A DNA stretch of 64,000 bases from BP-464 sp045805505 (GTDB lineage: Bacteria; Actinomycetota; Thermoleophilia; Solirubrobacterales; Solirubrobacteraceae), in the NCBI GenBank assembly GCA_045805505.1, contig JBJMLA010000072.1, forward strand, positions 176,574 through 240,573, in the 5' to 3' direction. Below the pieces are notes generated by a model, which saw only the letters and a list, made by a program, of their open reading frames with translations, made no database searches and was not told where the DNA came from. Position numbers and translations under genes: made by a program. Shown here in pieces: positions 17,702-28,175 of this stretch (position 1 is its first letter; every line of letters starts with the position of its first letter).

Positions 17702-18350
17702 CGTCGATGTCGGCGAACGCACGGTCGATGCGGTCGAACGCCTCGTCGACCGCGGCACGTACGCGCTTCTCGATGACGCGCGCGGAGACGCCGGCGAGGA
17801 TCCCCCCCGACAGCGTCTTCTCACGCACCGCCATCGCCGCCAGGACCATCGCGGCGAACACCGCCGCCCGGTAGTCGTCGGCCGCGATGCCCAGCTCGCC
17901 CGCGATGACCGGCGCGAGCTGCTCGGCCCACGCGGCCGAGACGACGAGGCGACGGGCGCGCAGCGCGGGGGAGGCGTGCTCGGTGGCGACGAAGCCGCGG
18001 AAGCGCTCGTAGCCGTCGGGATTGCGCAGCCCGGTCCAGCGCGCGCCGGCGAACGGGACCATGTTGTCGGCCAGCAGTCCGCGCAGGCTGCCGGCGATGG
18101 TGGTGCCGGGCGGCCGCTCGGTGATCGTGCGGATCAGACCCGCCTGCAGCTCGTCGGAGCGGTCGAAGAACAGGTCCTCCTTCGTGGCGAAGTAGTTGAA
18201 GACCGTCTTGATCGACACGTCGGCCGCCTCGGCGATCTCGGCGACCGTGACCTGCTCGAAGCCGCGCTGCTTGAACAGCTCGGTCGCAGCGTCGGAGATG
18301 GCCAGGCGCGTGCGCGCCTTCTTGCTCTCCCGCAGCCCGTTTTCTGCCAT
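17661..18350 (-). CDS. TetR-family regulator of the adjacent ABC exporter
   Basis: 229 residues from ATG 18350. The N-terminal helix-turn-helix is clear (ISDAATELFKQRGFEQVTVA, EIAEAADVSIKTVFNYFATK), and the C-terminal ligand domain is all-helical. It is transcribed divergently from the drug-type ABC pair, with 45 bp between the starts, the usual layout of a local repressor relieved by the exported compound. A TAAACT -10 box (18363-18358) lies 7 nt before the ATG, predicting a leaderless mRNA. Confidence 0.88.
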   Translation of the reverse strand: MAENGLRESKKARTRLAISDAATELFKQRGFEQVTVAEIAEAADVSIKTVFNYFATKEDLFFDRSDELQAGLIRTITERPPGTTIAGSLRGLLADNMVPFAGARWTGLRNPDGYERFRGFVATEHASPALRARRLVVSAAWAEQLAPVIAGELGIAADDYRAAVFAAMVLAAMAVREKTLSGGILAGVSARVIEKRVRAAVDEAFDRIDRAFADIDVSAPARAAGSPSS

Positions 18351-18395
18351 CACGGAAAGTTTACATCCACTGCAAGAATTTGCTAGGGTCGGCTC
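18351..18395. promoter_or_regulatory. Divergent promoter region, TetR gene / ABC exporter
   Basis: Two -10 boxes face away from each other: TAAACT on the minus strand (18363-18358, 7 nt to the TetR ATG) and TAGGGT on the plus strand (18384-18389, 6 nt to the ABC ATG). TTTACA at 18360-18365 sits 18 nt before TAGGGT as a possible -35 box. The stretch is clearly more AT-rich than its surroundings. No perfect palindromic operator stands out. Confidence 0.6.
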
Positions 18396-19364
18396 ATGTC
18401 CCATCCGAACGCCATCGAGGCCGTCGGCCTCACGAAGCGCTACGGCGAGAAGATCGCGCTCGACCGTTTCGACCTCGACGTCCCACGCGGCTCGGTCTGC
18501 AGCATCCTCGGGCCCAACGGCGCCGGCAAGACCACCGCCGTGCGCCTCCTCACCACGCTCACCGAGCCCGACGGCGGCACCGCGCGCGTCGCCGGCCATG
18601 ACATCCGCACCGACCCCGTGTCGGTCCGCCGCAGCATGGGGCTCGCCGCGCAGGACGCGACGATCGACGGCCTGCTCACCGGCTCCGAGAACCTCACGAT
18701 GATCGGCGAGCTGCACCACCTGGGCCGCAAGAAGGCGCGGGCGCGGGCGGTCGAGCTGCTCGCGCAGTTCTCGCTCAGCGACGCCGCCGACAAGGTGGCC
18801 AAGGACTACTCGGGCGGCATGCGTCGCCGGCTCGACCTGGCCGCGACGCTGGTCGCCACGCCGGAGGTCCTGTTCCTCGACGAGCCGACCACGGGCCTGG
18901 ACCCGCGGGCGCGCAACGAGCTGTGGGACGTGCTCGACACGCTCGTCTCGGAGGGCGCGACCGTCCTGCTGACGACCCAGTACCTCGAGGAGGCCGACCG
19001 CCTGGCCGACGACATCGTGGTCATCGACCACGGCAAGGTGATCGCCCGCGGCGACGCGCGCTCGCTCAAGCGCGACCTCGGCGGCGACCAGCTGCACGTC
19101 GTGTGCGGCGCCGGGGACGACGTGGCGGTCGTGACCGAGATCATGGAGCGCATCACGGGCGCGGCGGCGATCGTCGACGCGGCCGAGCGCTCGGTGACCG
19201 CGCCGACGAGCGGTGGCGCCGGCTCGATCGCCGCGCTGGCCGCCGAGCTGGCCGAGCGCGACATCGACGTCGAGGACCTGGGGCTGCGCCAGCCCACGCT
19301 CGACGATGTGTTCTTGACGCTGACCGGTTCGCCGGCCGAAGAGGAAGTGGAGGTGCCGGCATGA
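18396..19364 (+). CDS. DrrA-type ABC transporter ATP-binding protein
   Basis: 322 residues. Walker A GPNGAGKTTAVRLL near residue 38, ABC signature YSGGMRRRLDLAATL, Walker B VLFLDEPTTGLDPRARNELW and H-loop region TTQYLEEADRLADD. The C-terminal extension with LTGSPAEEE is typical of daunorubicin-resistance-type (DrrA) exporters. It powers export through the permease encoded next, whose ATG overlaps this stop codon (ATGA at 19361). Start supported by a TAGGGT box 6 nt upstream. Confidence 0.92.
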   Translation: MSHPNAIEAVGLTKRYGEKIALDRFDLDVPRGSVCSILGPNGAGKTTAVRLLTTLTEPDGGTARVAGHDIRTDPVSVRRSMGLAAQDATIDGLLTGSENLTMIGELHHLGRKKARARAVELLAQFSLSDAADKVAKDYSGGMRRRLDLAATLVATPEVLFLDEPTTGLDPRARNELWDVLDTLVSEGATVLLTTQYLEEADRLADDIVVIDHGKVIARGDARSLKRDLGGDQLHVVCGAGDDVAVVTEIMERITGAAAIVDAAERSVTAPTSGGAGSIAALAAELAERDIDVEDLGLRQPTLDDVFLTLTGSPAEEEVEVPA

Positions 19365-20149
19365 TCGGCGACACGTGGGTCATCGCCCGGCGCGGGCTCA
19401 TCCATCTCAAGCGCCAGCCCGAGATGCTGGCCGACGCGACGATCCAGCCGATCATGTTCGTGCTGCTGTTCGCGTTCGTGTTCGGCGGGGCGATCGACGT
19501 CCCGGGCGGCGGCAGCTACCGCGAGTTCCTGATGGGCGGCATCTTCGCCCAGACCATCGTCTTCGGCGCCTTCGGCGTCGCGATCGCGCTGGCCTATGAC
19601 CGCACCAACGGCGCCATCGACCGCTTCCATTCGCTGCCCATCACGCGCTCGGCCGTCCTGGCCGGGCACGCGGTCGCCAGCTGGATCAAGGCGCTGATGC
19701 CCATCGTGCTGATGAGCGCGGCGGGCTTTGCCGTCGGCTGGCGGATCCACGCGGGGATCGGCGGGATCCTCGCCGGCTACGGGCTGATGATCGCCTTCTC
19801 GTTCGCGATCATCTGGGTCGGCGTGCTGCTCGGCAGCATCCTCGGAACCCCCGAGGGCGTGCAGGGAATCGCGTTCATCGCCATCTTCCCGCTGACCTTC
19901 GTGGCCAGCACGTTCGTCCCGACGAGCACGCTGCCGTCCGGGCTGCGCGAGGTCGCCGAGTGGAACCCGGTCAGCGCGCTGGCCAACGCCCTGCGCAACC
20001 TGTTCGAGAACCCGGGAGGCGTGCCGCCCGAGAGCGGGCCGTGGTCGCTGCAGCACCCGGTCGCCTACACCTTGATCTGGATCGTCGTGATCCTCGGCGT
20101 CGCCGCGCCGGTGGCCGTGCGGGCCTACCAGCGGTCGATCCGGTCCTGA
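19361..20149 (+). CDS. ABC-2 type permease (DrrB-like)
   Basis: 262 residues, about six membrane segments (IMFVLLFAFVFGGAI, IVFGAFGVAIALAYD, IVLMSAAGFAVGW, IAFSFAIIWVGVLLGSIL, IAFIAIFPLTFVAST, TLIWIVVILGVAAPVAVRA). The conserved ABC-2 pattern RFHSLPITRSAVLAG after segment 2 and the EWNPVSALANALRNLF segment before the last helix are both present. Forms the membrane channel of the exporter with the upstream ATPase; four-base overlap indicates translational coupling. Confidence 0.92.
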   Translation: MIGDTWVIARRGLIHLKRQPEMLADATIQPIMFVLLFAFVFGGAIDVPGGGSYREFLMGGIFAQTIVFGAFGVAIALAYDRTNGAIDRFHSLPITRSAVLAGHAVASWIKALMPIVLMSAAGFAVGWRIHAGIGGILAGYGLMIAFSFAIIWVGVLLGSILGTPEGVQGIAFIAIFPLTFVASTFVPTSTLPSGLREVAEWNPVSALANALRNLFENPGGVPPESGPWSLQHPVAYTLIWIVVILGVAAPVAVRAYQRSIRS

Positions 20150-20220
20150 CCGACCGGGGGCTCCGTCTGGTCATATGGCGTACCCTTCGACATCCGGTCG
20201 TCTAACTGAAAGGGTCCTCA

Positions 20221-20403
20221 ATGGCCCCGCTGAAACGCTTGATCCCGTCCAACTCGAACGTCCTGCTCGAGCTCAAGCGGGTGGCTGATGTGCTGGCCAA
20301 GACGCCGAACGACAGTCTCAAGCGCCTTCCGCTGCTGCGCCGCCAGGCCGCCCTCGGCGACCTTCGCGACGACATCGAGAAGCGCTCCCGCCGCTCCGCC
20401 TGA
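20221..20403 (+). CDS. Small basic protein of unknown function
   Basis: 60 residues (MAPLKRLIPSNSNVLLELKR at the start), Leu/Arg/Lys-rich and probably two or three helices, no membrane segment. Unlike many neighbours it has a leader with a good ribosome-binding site (GAAAGGG about 8 nt before the ATG). A TACCCT box lies near 20181. Function unknown; the length and good start signal make it a credible gene. Confidence 0.65.
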   Translation: MAPLKRLIPSNSNVLLELKRVADVLAKTPNDSLKRLPLLRRQAALGDLRDDIEKRSRRSA

Positions 20404-20461
20404 GCGCGAGGCGCCCCGCCCGCGGCTCAAGGTCCGCGGGCGGACAGCCGACGAGAGGGTC

Positions 20462-20905
20462 ATGACCCGCTCGCTCGCCCTCCTTCCGGCCCTCCTCGCC
20501 CTCGCGCTGCCCGCCGCCGCCTCCGCCGCCCCCGTTCCGTGGGGTGGCAACGGCTTCAACGACCTCGGCCCGGCCTCCGCGCTGCTCTCGGTGGCCAACG
20601 GCAAGGTCAAGGTCAAGAACGTGCAGATGATCATGGCCTGCACCGACGCCGAGGACGGGACGGAGTCCTCGCGGGCCTTCGACGCGCAGTTCCGCACCGC
20701 GACCGCGCTGGACCGCAACCGCTACGCGATCTCGTTCACCGCCACCTCGGGCGGCCGCGTGGGCCACGTGCGCCTCAACGGCGTCCTGCGCTCCAACGGC
20801 ACCGGAACCATCCGGATCCGCATCGTCGCGACCGGTACGGGCGAGGGCGGCGAGATCGTCGAGCGCTGTCAGGGCGAGACGCGCTTCGCCCTGCGCAGGC
20901 CCTAG
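20462..20905 (+). CDS. Secreted protein of unknown function
   Basis: 147 residues; signal peptide MTRSLALLPALLALALPAAASA. The mature part is beta-rich with two Cys (MACTDAEDGTESSR and EIVERCQGETRFAL), which could form one disulfide, and a repeated hydrophilic strand pattern (GTGTIRIRIVATGTGEGGEI). No enzymatic motif. Upstream GAGAGGG serves as ribosome-binding site 4 nt before the ATG. Confidence 0.7.
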   Translation: MTRSLALLPALLALALPAAASAAPVPWGGNGFNDLGPASALLSVANGKVKVKNVQMIMACTDAEDGTESSRAFDAQFRTATALDRNRYAISFTATSGGRVGHVRLNGVLRSNGTGTIRIRIVATGTGEGGEIVERCQGETRFALRRP

Positions 20906-20917
20906 CGTCGGGCGGCG

Positions 20918-22705
<1,788 letters not shown>

Positions 22706-22708
22706 CTC

Positions 22709-22975
22709 CTAGGACTTGCTCGCGGTGGCCTTGCCGCCCTTGCGGCCGGCCGCCTGCTTCTGGGCGCGGTTGCCGCCGCTGCCCGAGCCGCTGCTCTTGC
22801 TCGACTGGCTGCTGCCGCCGCTGTGGCTGTTCTTGCCGCCCTTCTTGGAAGCGGCATTGTCGGAGCCGGCGTTGGCGTTGGAGATGGCGGCAGCTCGCTG
22901 CTTGCTCATCCCCTTCTCGCGCAGACCCTCGTACTGCTTGTCGTTCTTGACGCTGGACCCGTGGTTCTTGGCCAT
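22709..22975 (-). CDS. Small plasmid-stabilisation-like/DUF7218-type protein, Ser/Gly/Lys-rich
   Basis: 88 residues from ATG 22975. The N-terminal half MAKNHGSSVKNDKQYEGLRE with GMSKQRAAAISNA is the recognisable core of a small actinobacterial family (DUF7218-like), resembling a minimal helical DNA-binding Rho-N/SAP-type fold. The C-terminal half is a low-complexity Ser/Gly/Lys tail that is probably disordered and nucleic-acid binding. Function not established. Its stop is 3 bp from that of the convergent ABC-F gene. Confidence 0.72.
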   Translation of the reverse strand: MAKNHGSSVKNDKQYEGLREKGMSKQRAAAISNANAGSDNAASKKGGKNSHSGGSSQSSKSSGSGSGGNRAQKQAAGRKGGKATASKS

Positions 22976-23022
22976 GTGCAGGGGGTACCCGCGGCCAAGA
23001 ACCACGCATCCGTGCGAGTTCG

Positions 23023-23238
23023 TTAGAGGACTTCGCGCTCGCGCACGACGGTGCCGCGACGGGCGCCGCGGTCGGCCCACAGGCTGCCCATGAGCAGCGA
23101 GATGAGCAGGCCGACGATGCCGACGATCATCAGGATCAGCCCGATGGTGTTCAGGTTGAACCCGTCGGTGTCGACGTTGACGGCGAACTTCAGGATCGCG
23201 CCTACGGCGATCAACAGGATGGATGTTCCGAGTGCCAC
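23023..23238 (-). CDS. Small two-helix membrane protein (DUF6458-like)
   Basis: 71 residues. GTG 23238 is chosen because a strong AAGGAGG ribosome-binding site lies about 6 nt before it. Two transmembrane helices (GTSILLIAVGAILKFAVNV, GLILMIVGIVGLLISLLMG) are joined by the VDTDGFNLNTIG loop that characterises the DUF6458-type family, followed by a short basic cytosolic tail. Role unknown; common in actinobacteria and often near stress genes. Confidence 0.8.
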   Translation of the reverse strand: MALGTSILLIAVGAILKFAVNVDTDGFNLNTIGLILMIVGIVGLLISLLMGSLWADRGARRGTVVREREVL

Positions 23239-23304
23239 GTACTGCCTCCTTGAGCGTGTGTTGCCCATTGAGACGCGCCGCGGGCGCAAAGGTTGGCCGG
23301 AGGC

Positions 23305-26178
23305 TCAGCGGACCCGGCGGCCGGCCACGTCGGTCAGCGTCCGCCGCGCCGCGACGACGGCGCGACCGCGGGCCCGGCGGGCCAGCGTCACGCGCAGGGA
23401 GTGGCCGTCGGCGGAGCGCACCACCGCGGTGGCGGGCAGCCGCCCGGAGCGGTCGCGGATCGCCAGGCCCCGGGGACCCGCCCCCACGACGACCGCGGAG
23501 AAGGCGAGCGTCAGCCGCCGCGGGCCGCTGCGCCGGATGCGGGTCAGGCGCGGCCGCCGGTGATCGGCCGAGGCGCGGCGCACGATCGTGACGCGGACCG
23601 AGGCCGAGCGCGACCGGCCGCTGGAGTCGAGCGCCCGCACCGTCAGCCGGTGGGTCCCGATGGACAGCCCGCGGGTCTCGGGGACGCCGGCGTGCGCGGG
23701 CAGTGCGCCGTCGCGGTCCGATCGCCACCGCAGGCGACGTGCGCCCAGCCGGCCGTCCTCGGCGTCGACGGCCACCGCCAGGACGTCGAGCCCGCCGTCG
23801 GCCAGGGCGATCGAGCCCGGCGCGGCCGCGGTGACCTCGGGGCGGTGCTGCGGGATGACGATCGTCCGATCGGCCGTGTCGACTCCCGCCCGCAGGCCGT
23901 CGGAGCCGAGCACGCGGAAGCGCCCGCGGCGGGTCGCGGCCACCCGTGAGATGTCGACCACCGTCGTCAGGCCCTCGACGTCGGGCTGAAGCACCTGCCA
24001 GGTCTTGCCGTCGTCGGGGCTGAACTGCACGACGTAGCGCAGCGGGTCGGCGTCGGGATCCGAGGCGGTCCACGCCACCTTCAGCAGGTCGTCGGGCCCC
24101 GGCGGGCGGGGCTGTGCCGGGTCCGTCCAGTGCACGGTCGGGCCGCCGGCGCTGCGATCGACCCGCGCCAGCTCGGTGCCCGTGCTGTCGGCGAGAACCA
24201 GGCCGGCGATCGCCGACGCGCCGTCGAACGTCGTGGTGATCGTGGCCTCGGCCGGCGCGTGCGTCGTCTCGGGGCTGCGGTCGAAGCGGCGCTCGCCCAC
24301 GACGACACCGCCCGCGTCGAGCGCGCGCAGCACGAACGCCCCGGCACTGCGGTCGCTCCCGTCGGCCGCGGCGGCCACGGCCGGGACCACCGGGCCGATG
24401 CGGCCGTGCCCCGCGGCATCCACGCCGGCGCTCACCACCAGACGGTCGCCGACGAGCGGTCCGGTGATGGCCAGACCGGAGGCATCGGCCCGCGCGGCGG
24501 TGCGGTTGGCCGCCGTCACGACGCCGTTGCGGGCGAGCACCCGCAGACGCGCACTCGTGCGCTGCCAGCTCTGGACACCCACCCAGCGGGGCCCGCCGTA
24601 GGTCAGCACGTCGTGCGTGTGGAAGCCGGCGGTCGTGCCGATCGCCTTGGTCTCCAGCAGGTCGACGTCGACGCCCATCCCGCCGAGCATCCCGTGCGGT
24701 CCGCTCCCCGTGGGATCACAGCCACCGCCGTCGTTCTCGCCGTGATCACAGCTCGAGTGCGACAGGCCGAAGACGTGGAACATCTCGTGAGCCAGGGTGG
24801 AGCCGTCGTCGTCGAGGCGTGCGATCGCCGAGACGTTGAGGCGGGAGATGCCGGCGGCGCTGAAGCTGCCGACCGTGCACATCCGCCCGTTGGCCGGGAT
24901 CGAGGCCACCGGGATGCCGATCCCGGGATCCTGGATGGCCGCCTGCTGGAGGAGGTCCAGGAGGCGGCCGCAGTCGCGCGTGCTGGTGCGGATCGGCTGA
25001 TGGAACCCGGTGGCCTCGAACGCGCCGTCGGGGAGCGGCAGCAGGCGCTCGGCTCGCGTCCAGCGGCTGGTGATCGACCCTCCGCGCCGAGGCTGGCCCA
25101 CGGGGGCGCCGAGGTCCTCGAACTCCCAGGCATCGAGCAGGACGCGGGTGGCGGGCGCCGTGATCACCGGGATCGTCAGGACCATGATGTCCCCGGGGTG
25201 CTTGCAGCCGTCGCATTCCCGGATCCGTTCGCCCGGCGGCACGGCATTGCCGTTGACCTCGAACTCGAGATGCAACTGCCCGGGACGCGAGACCCAGAAG
25301 GGGGGCAGGCGGAAGGTCAGCGCCGGCCCCTCGCGGCGCGCCACCGCTTCGGTCGCCAGCTGGCCGCCCCCAGCGGGGAAGGCGGTGGCGACGGCCGGGG
25401 CGACCGGGGCCAGGACTTCGGCGAACGCTCGCCCGTCGAGCGAACCGCTGAGGCGCCCGGTGACCCCCGCCACGTCGTGTCGCGCCGATCGGGCGGCGGT
25501 CACGGGGACGCGGACGATCGTCGACTTGCCCGCGACGAGGGGGATCAGCCCGGGCGCGCTGGCCACGAGCGGTCCGGGGGCGTGCTCGGTGATGGACGCG
25601 ATGGCGGGCTGCACCCCCTGGGTGGCCTCCATGCCCAGCGGCTCGAGGTCGGGAAAGCTCTCGGTCGGCGTGGCGAAGGCGATGTCGCGCGTGAGGGTCC
25701 GGGGCCCCGACGGCCCATCCACCGGAACGGTCACGCGCACCTTGGCGGTGGCCGGGTCGGGGTCGCCGACCGTCGTCACGGGCCCGAACGACCACGTCCC
25801 ACCCCCGGTCCCGCCGTCGCAGTTGGACGAGCAGCGCAGCGACGTCGACACGCCCTGAAGGTCGTTGCCGGCCGCGTCGAGCAGCGAGACGCGAGCGGAC
25901 CGGCCGGTGGTGATCCGCCCCTGCAGGAGGTCCACCCGGCCGCTGACGACCACCGGCCGCGTGGCGTCGAGCGCGCTGCCCGCCGACGGCTGCGAGACGA
26001 AGATCCCCTCGAGCGAGACGAGGAACGAGGGCGCCTCGAGCCGCGGCTCCGGCGGGAAGGCGACCTGGCCGGGTGCGATGGCGCGCACCCCCGATCCCGG
26101 AGTCACGACGTGCGCTGTCGCCACGGGGGCCACGACCAGGACCGCCAGCGCCGCGAGCAGAACCCGGTTCCCGTGCAT
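23305..26178 (-). CDS. Secreted zinc metalloprotease-like protein with Ig-like C-terminal domains
   Basis: 957 residues from ATG 26178; signal peptide MHGNRVLLAALAVLVVAPVATA. Near residue 460 is HEMFHVFGLSH, an exact HExxHxxGxxH metzincin zinc site, preceded by SRLNVSAIARLDDDGSTLA and followed by a Cys-containing HSSCDHGENDGGGCDP and a downstream HGMLGGMG that could supply the Met-turn. N-terminal 40-230 and C-terminal 640-880 look like beta-sandwich/Ig-type domains, and the C-terminus ends in strongly basic repeats. Probably an extracellular endopeptidase or glycoprotease. A TATCGT box lies 6 nt before the start. Confidence 0.8.
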   Translation of the reverse strand: MHGNRVLLAALAVLVVAPVATAHVVTPGSGVRAIAPGQVAFPPEPRLEAPSFLVSLEGIFVSQPSAGSALDATRPVVVSGRVDLLQGRITTGRSARVSLLDAAGNDLQGVSTSLRCSSNCDGGTGGGTWSFGPVTTVGDPDPATAKVRVTVPVDGPSGPRTLTRDIAFATPTESFPDLEPLGMEATQGVQPAIASITEHAPGPLVASAPGLIPLVAGKSTIVRVPVTAARSARHDVAGVTGRLSGSLDGRAFAEVLAPVAPAVATAFPAGGGQLATEAVARREGPALTFRLPPFWVSRPGQLHLEFEVNGNAVPPGERIRECDGCKHPGDIMVLTIPVITAPATRVLLDAWEFEDLGAPVGQPRRGGSITSRWTRAERLLPLPDGAFEATGFHQPIRTSTRDCGRLLDLLQQAAIQDPGIGIPVASIPANGRMCTVGSFSAAGISRLNVSAIARLDDDGSTLAHEMFHVFGLSHSSCDHGENDGGGCDPTGSGPHGMLGGMGVDVDLLETKAIGTTAGFHTHDVLTYGGPRWVGVQSWQRTSARLRVLARNGVVTAANRTAARADASGLAITGPLVGDRLVVSAGVDAAGHGRIGPVVPAVAAAADGSDRSAGAFVLRALDAGGVVVGERRFDRSPETTHAPAEATITTTFDGASAIAGLVLADSTGTELARVDRSAGGPTVHWTDPAQPRPPGPDDLLKVAWTASDPDADPLRYVVQFSPDDGKTWQVLQPDVEGLTTVVDISRVAATRRGRFRVLGSDGLRAGVDTADRTIVIPQHRPEVTAAAPGSIALADGGLDVLAVAVDAEDGRLGARRLRWRSDRDGALPAHAGVPETRGLSIGTHRLTVRALDSSGRSRSASVRVTIVRRASADHRRPRLTRIRRSGPRRLTLAFSAVVVGAGPRGLAIRDRSGRLPATAVVRSADGHSLRVTLARRARGRAVVAARRTLTDVAGRRVR

Positions 26179-26184
26179 CGCGCG

Positions 26185-26217
26185 ACGATATCCGCGGATC
26201 GGCCTCTTGGATACGTT
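26185..26217. promoter_or_regulatory. Divergent -10 boxes, metalloprotease / arylamine N-acetyltransferase
   Basis: TATCGT (minus, 26190-26185) is 6 nt before the metalloprotease ATG, and TACGTT (plus, 26212-26217) is 7 nt before the acetyltransferase ATG. Both predict leaderless mRNAs from a 46-bp intergenic region. Confidence 0.5.
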
Positions 26218-26224
26218 CGGGCTC

Positions 26225-27043
26225 ATGGATCTCGACGCGCTGCTGGCCCGCATCGGCCTCGATCACCGGCCGGCCCCGGACCTCCCGGGCCTGCGGGCCG
26301 TCCACCGGGCCTATCTGACGTCGGTGCCCTACGAGGCGCTGACGATCCAGCTCGACGAGCAGGCCCCGCTCGACGTCGAGGCGGTCGCCGAGCGCCTGCT
26401 GCGCGACGGGCGCGGCGGCTACTGCTTCGAGGTCAACGGCGTGCTCGGGCAGCTGCTCGCCGAGCTCGGCTTCGTCGTCGAGCGCCGGCGCGCGACCGTG
26501 GGGCCGCGCGGCGAGTCCGAACTCGTCAACCACCTCGTGCTGATCGTCGTCCTCGATGAGGAGCGCTGGATCTGCGACAGCGGCTGGGGCGAGGGCTTCG
26601 TCGAGCCGATCCCGCTGCGCGAGGGCCGCCACGAGCAGCCGCCGTTTCACTGGACGGTGGAGCACGACGGCGCCGACGGATGGTGGATCGGCCAGCACGA
26701 GTGGGGCGGGTCCGCGGGCTTCTGGATCTGGCCCGGGACGGTGGACCTCGCAGCGTTCGACGAGCCGCACGAGCGGCTCTCGACCGGAGCCGAGTCGTCG
26801 TTTCGCAAGACGCTGGTCGTCGAGCAGCCCGGCCCCGACCACATCGTCACCCTCCGGGCCCGCACGCTGACCCGCCGCGGGCCCGCGCACGACGAGCGGC
26901 GGGTGCTGGACTCCGAGCAGGAGCTGGGCGAGACGCTGGCCCGGGAGTTCGGGATCCGGATCGAGGGCGAGCGGCTCGCTCGGCTCTGGGCACGGGCGTG
27001 TGAGCAGCATGAGGCGTGGTTGCGGGTACAGCCACCGGCATGA
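26225..27043 (+). CDS. Arylamine N-acetyltransferase
   Basis: 272 residues, the usual length of bacterial NATs. The Cys-His-Asp triad is intact: Cys67 in RGGYCFEVN, His103 in NHLVLIV and Asp118 in CDSGWGEG. It transfers acetyl from acetyl-CoA to arylamines or hydrazines, or condenses amide bonds in secondary metabolism. Cytosolic. Its stop overlaps the ATG of a 63-residue gene (ATGA), suggesting coupled translation. TACGTT box 7 nt before the ATG. Confidence 0.93.
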   Translation: MDLDALLARIGLDHRPAPDLPGLRAVHRAYLTSVPYEALTIQLDEQAPLDVEAVAERLLRDGRGGYCFEVNGVLGQLLAELGFVVERRRATVGPRGESELVNHLVLIVVLDEERWICDSGWGEGFVEPIPLREGRHEQPPFHWTVEHDGADGWWIGQHEWGGSAGFWIWPGTVDLAAFDEPHERLSTGAESSFRKTLVVEQPGPDHIVTLRARTLTRRGPAHDERRVLDSEQELGETLAREFGIRIEGERLARLWARACEQHEAWLRVQPPA

Positions 27044-27231
27044 CCGAGGGCAGCGGAAGCACCGTCAACTACCTGCCGGTGACGACGGCGGGCGAGGACA
27101 CCCAGACGGCGGTGACCGTCTCTGGCCACAGCGTCGAGATCGGCAGCGGCGGGCTGTTCGACCGCGACCAGCTGCTGCTCGCGCTGGCGGTCACGCACGA
27201 CGACGTGGCCCGCCTGCGCGGCGAGACCTGA
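27040..27231 (+). CDS. Small protein coupled to the acetyltransferase gene
   Basis: 63 residues from ATG 27040, which overlaps the NAT stop codon. The sequence is hydrophilic, with GSTVNYLPVTTAGEDTQTAV, a DRDQLLLALAVTHDD helix and no known motif. Frame length and coupling support a real gene; function unknown. It converges with the phosphatase gene 8 bp downstream. Confidence 0.55.
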   Translation: MTEGSGSTVNYLPVTTAGEDTQTAVTVSGHSVEIGSGGLFDRDQLLLALAVTHDDVARLRGET

Positions 27232-27239
27232 CGAGCGAC

Positions 27240-28118
27240 TCAGCCGCGCAGCAGGCCGCGCAGGGCGGGCGCCCCGCGCGTCGCCGGGAGCCGCCCGAGG
27301 CCGAGCAGGTCCTCGACCGTGGCCAGTAGCGCCCGGTGATCGACGGCGCGGCGCACCACGGACCCGGGCCGCACGCCACCGCCGAGGGCCACCAACGGGA
27401 TGCTGCCACCGCCGTGCGCGTCGTCGGTGCCCTCGTCGGCGGTGACGAACAGGACGCCCCGCGGGCCGAGCGCGCGGATGACCGGCGGCAGGGTGCGGGC
27501 CATCCAGCGCTGCCCGCGCGCCACGGAGCAGTCGTGCATGTCCTGGCAGAGATCCGGCGTGATCCAGACGAACCGTGGCAGGCCGCGCCCGAGGTCCGCG
27601 GCCAGCCGGTCGCCGGGGACGACGTGTGACCGGCAGAGCGCGGGATGGCGCGTGACATCGGTGAAGAACAGGAACGGGTTGTGGCGCCTGGCGTAGCGGC
27701 CGGTCACGTCCGTATCGCCGGCGCGCCCGAAGCACGGCGACGGCATCGCGTTGAAGTAGGCGCGCCACGCGACTTTGCGCCGCACCAGCTGGCGCACGAC
27801 GGTCGGCGCCGCGAACGGGCCGTGACCGACGTCGTCGTCGCTGACGCCCTGGGTGCGGCCGCTGAGCATGGCCAGGTAGTTGCCCAGCGACGGGTGCGTC
27901 TCGCCGTAGGCGTTGGCGGCCCGGCCGCCGCGCCGGGCGGCCCGGGCCAGCCAGCCGCGCTCGAGGACCGCTGCGGGCGAACGGTTCTCCAGCACGACGA
28001 TCGCCACCTTCGCGTCGGGCTGCGGCGCGACTGCTGGAGCAGGCTCGGTGATCGGGCCGCCGCTCGCCGCCGTCCCACAGCCCGCGAGGGCCAGACCGAG
28101 CATCGCCAAACGCCACAT
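27240..28118 (-). CDS. Lipoprotein phosphoesterase (acid/alkaline phosphatase superfamily)
   Basis: 292 residues from ATG 28118. The signal peptide ends in a lipobox (LALAGC), so Cys14 should be lipidated. Phosphoesterase features: VAIVVLENRSPAAVL with the metal-binding Glu/Asn-Arg, AYGETHPSLGNYLAMLSG (nucleophile/His segment), WITPDLCQDMHDCS and VLFVTADEGTDDAHGGG with Asp/Glu/His metal ligands. The pattern matches the phosphoesterase family of SapM and bacterial phosphatidylinositol-3-phosphatase. Surface-attached phosphate scavenging is likely. TAGCTC box 7 nt before the ATG. Confidence 0.83.
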   Translation of the reverse strand: MWRLAMLGLALAGCGTAASGGPITEPAPAVAPQPDAKVAIVVLENRSPAAVLERGWLARAARRGGRAANAYGETHPSLGNYLAMLSGRTQGVSDDDVGHGPFAAPTVVRQLVRRKVAWRAYFNAMPSPCFGRAGDTDVTGRYARRHNPFLFFTDVTRHPALCRSHVVPGDRLAADLGRGLPRFVWITPDLCQDMHDCSVARGQRWMARTLPPVIRALGPRGVLFVTADEGTDDAHGGGSIPLVALGGGVRPGSVVRRAVDHRALLATVEDLLGLGRLPATRGAPALRGLLRG

Positions 28119-28125
28119 GTCGGAT

Positions 28126-28168
28126 GAGCTACCCGGGGGGAAGGCCGCCCAACGCGGCGGTCTACATT
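28126..28168. promoter_or_regulatory. Divergent -10 boxes, phosphatase / mannitol dehydrogenase family gene
   Basis: TAGCTC (minus, 28131-28126) and TACATT (plus, 28163-28168) each lie exactly 7 nt before the respective ATG (28118 and 28176). Confidence 0.5.
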
Positions 28169-28175
28169 GGCGCGC

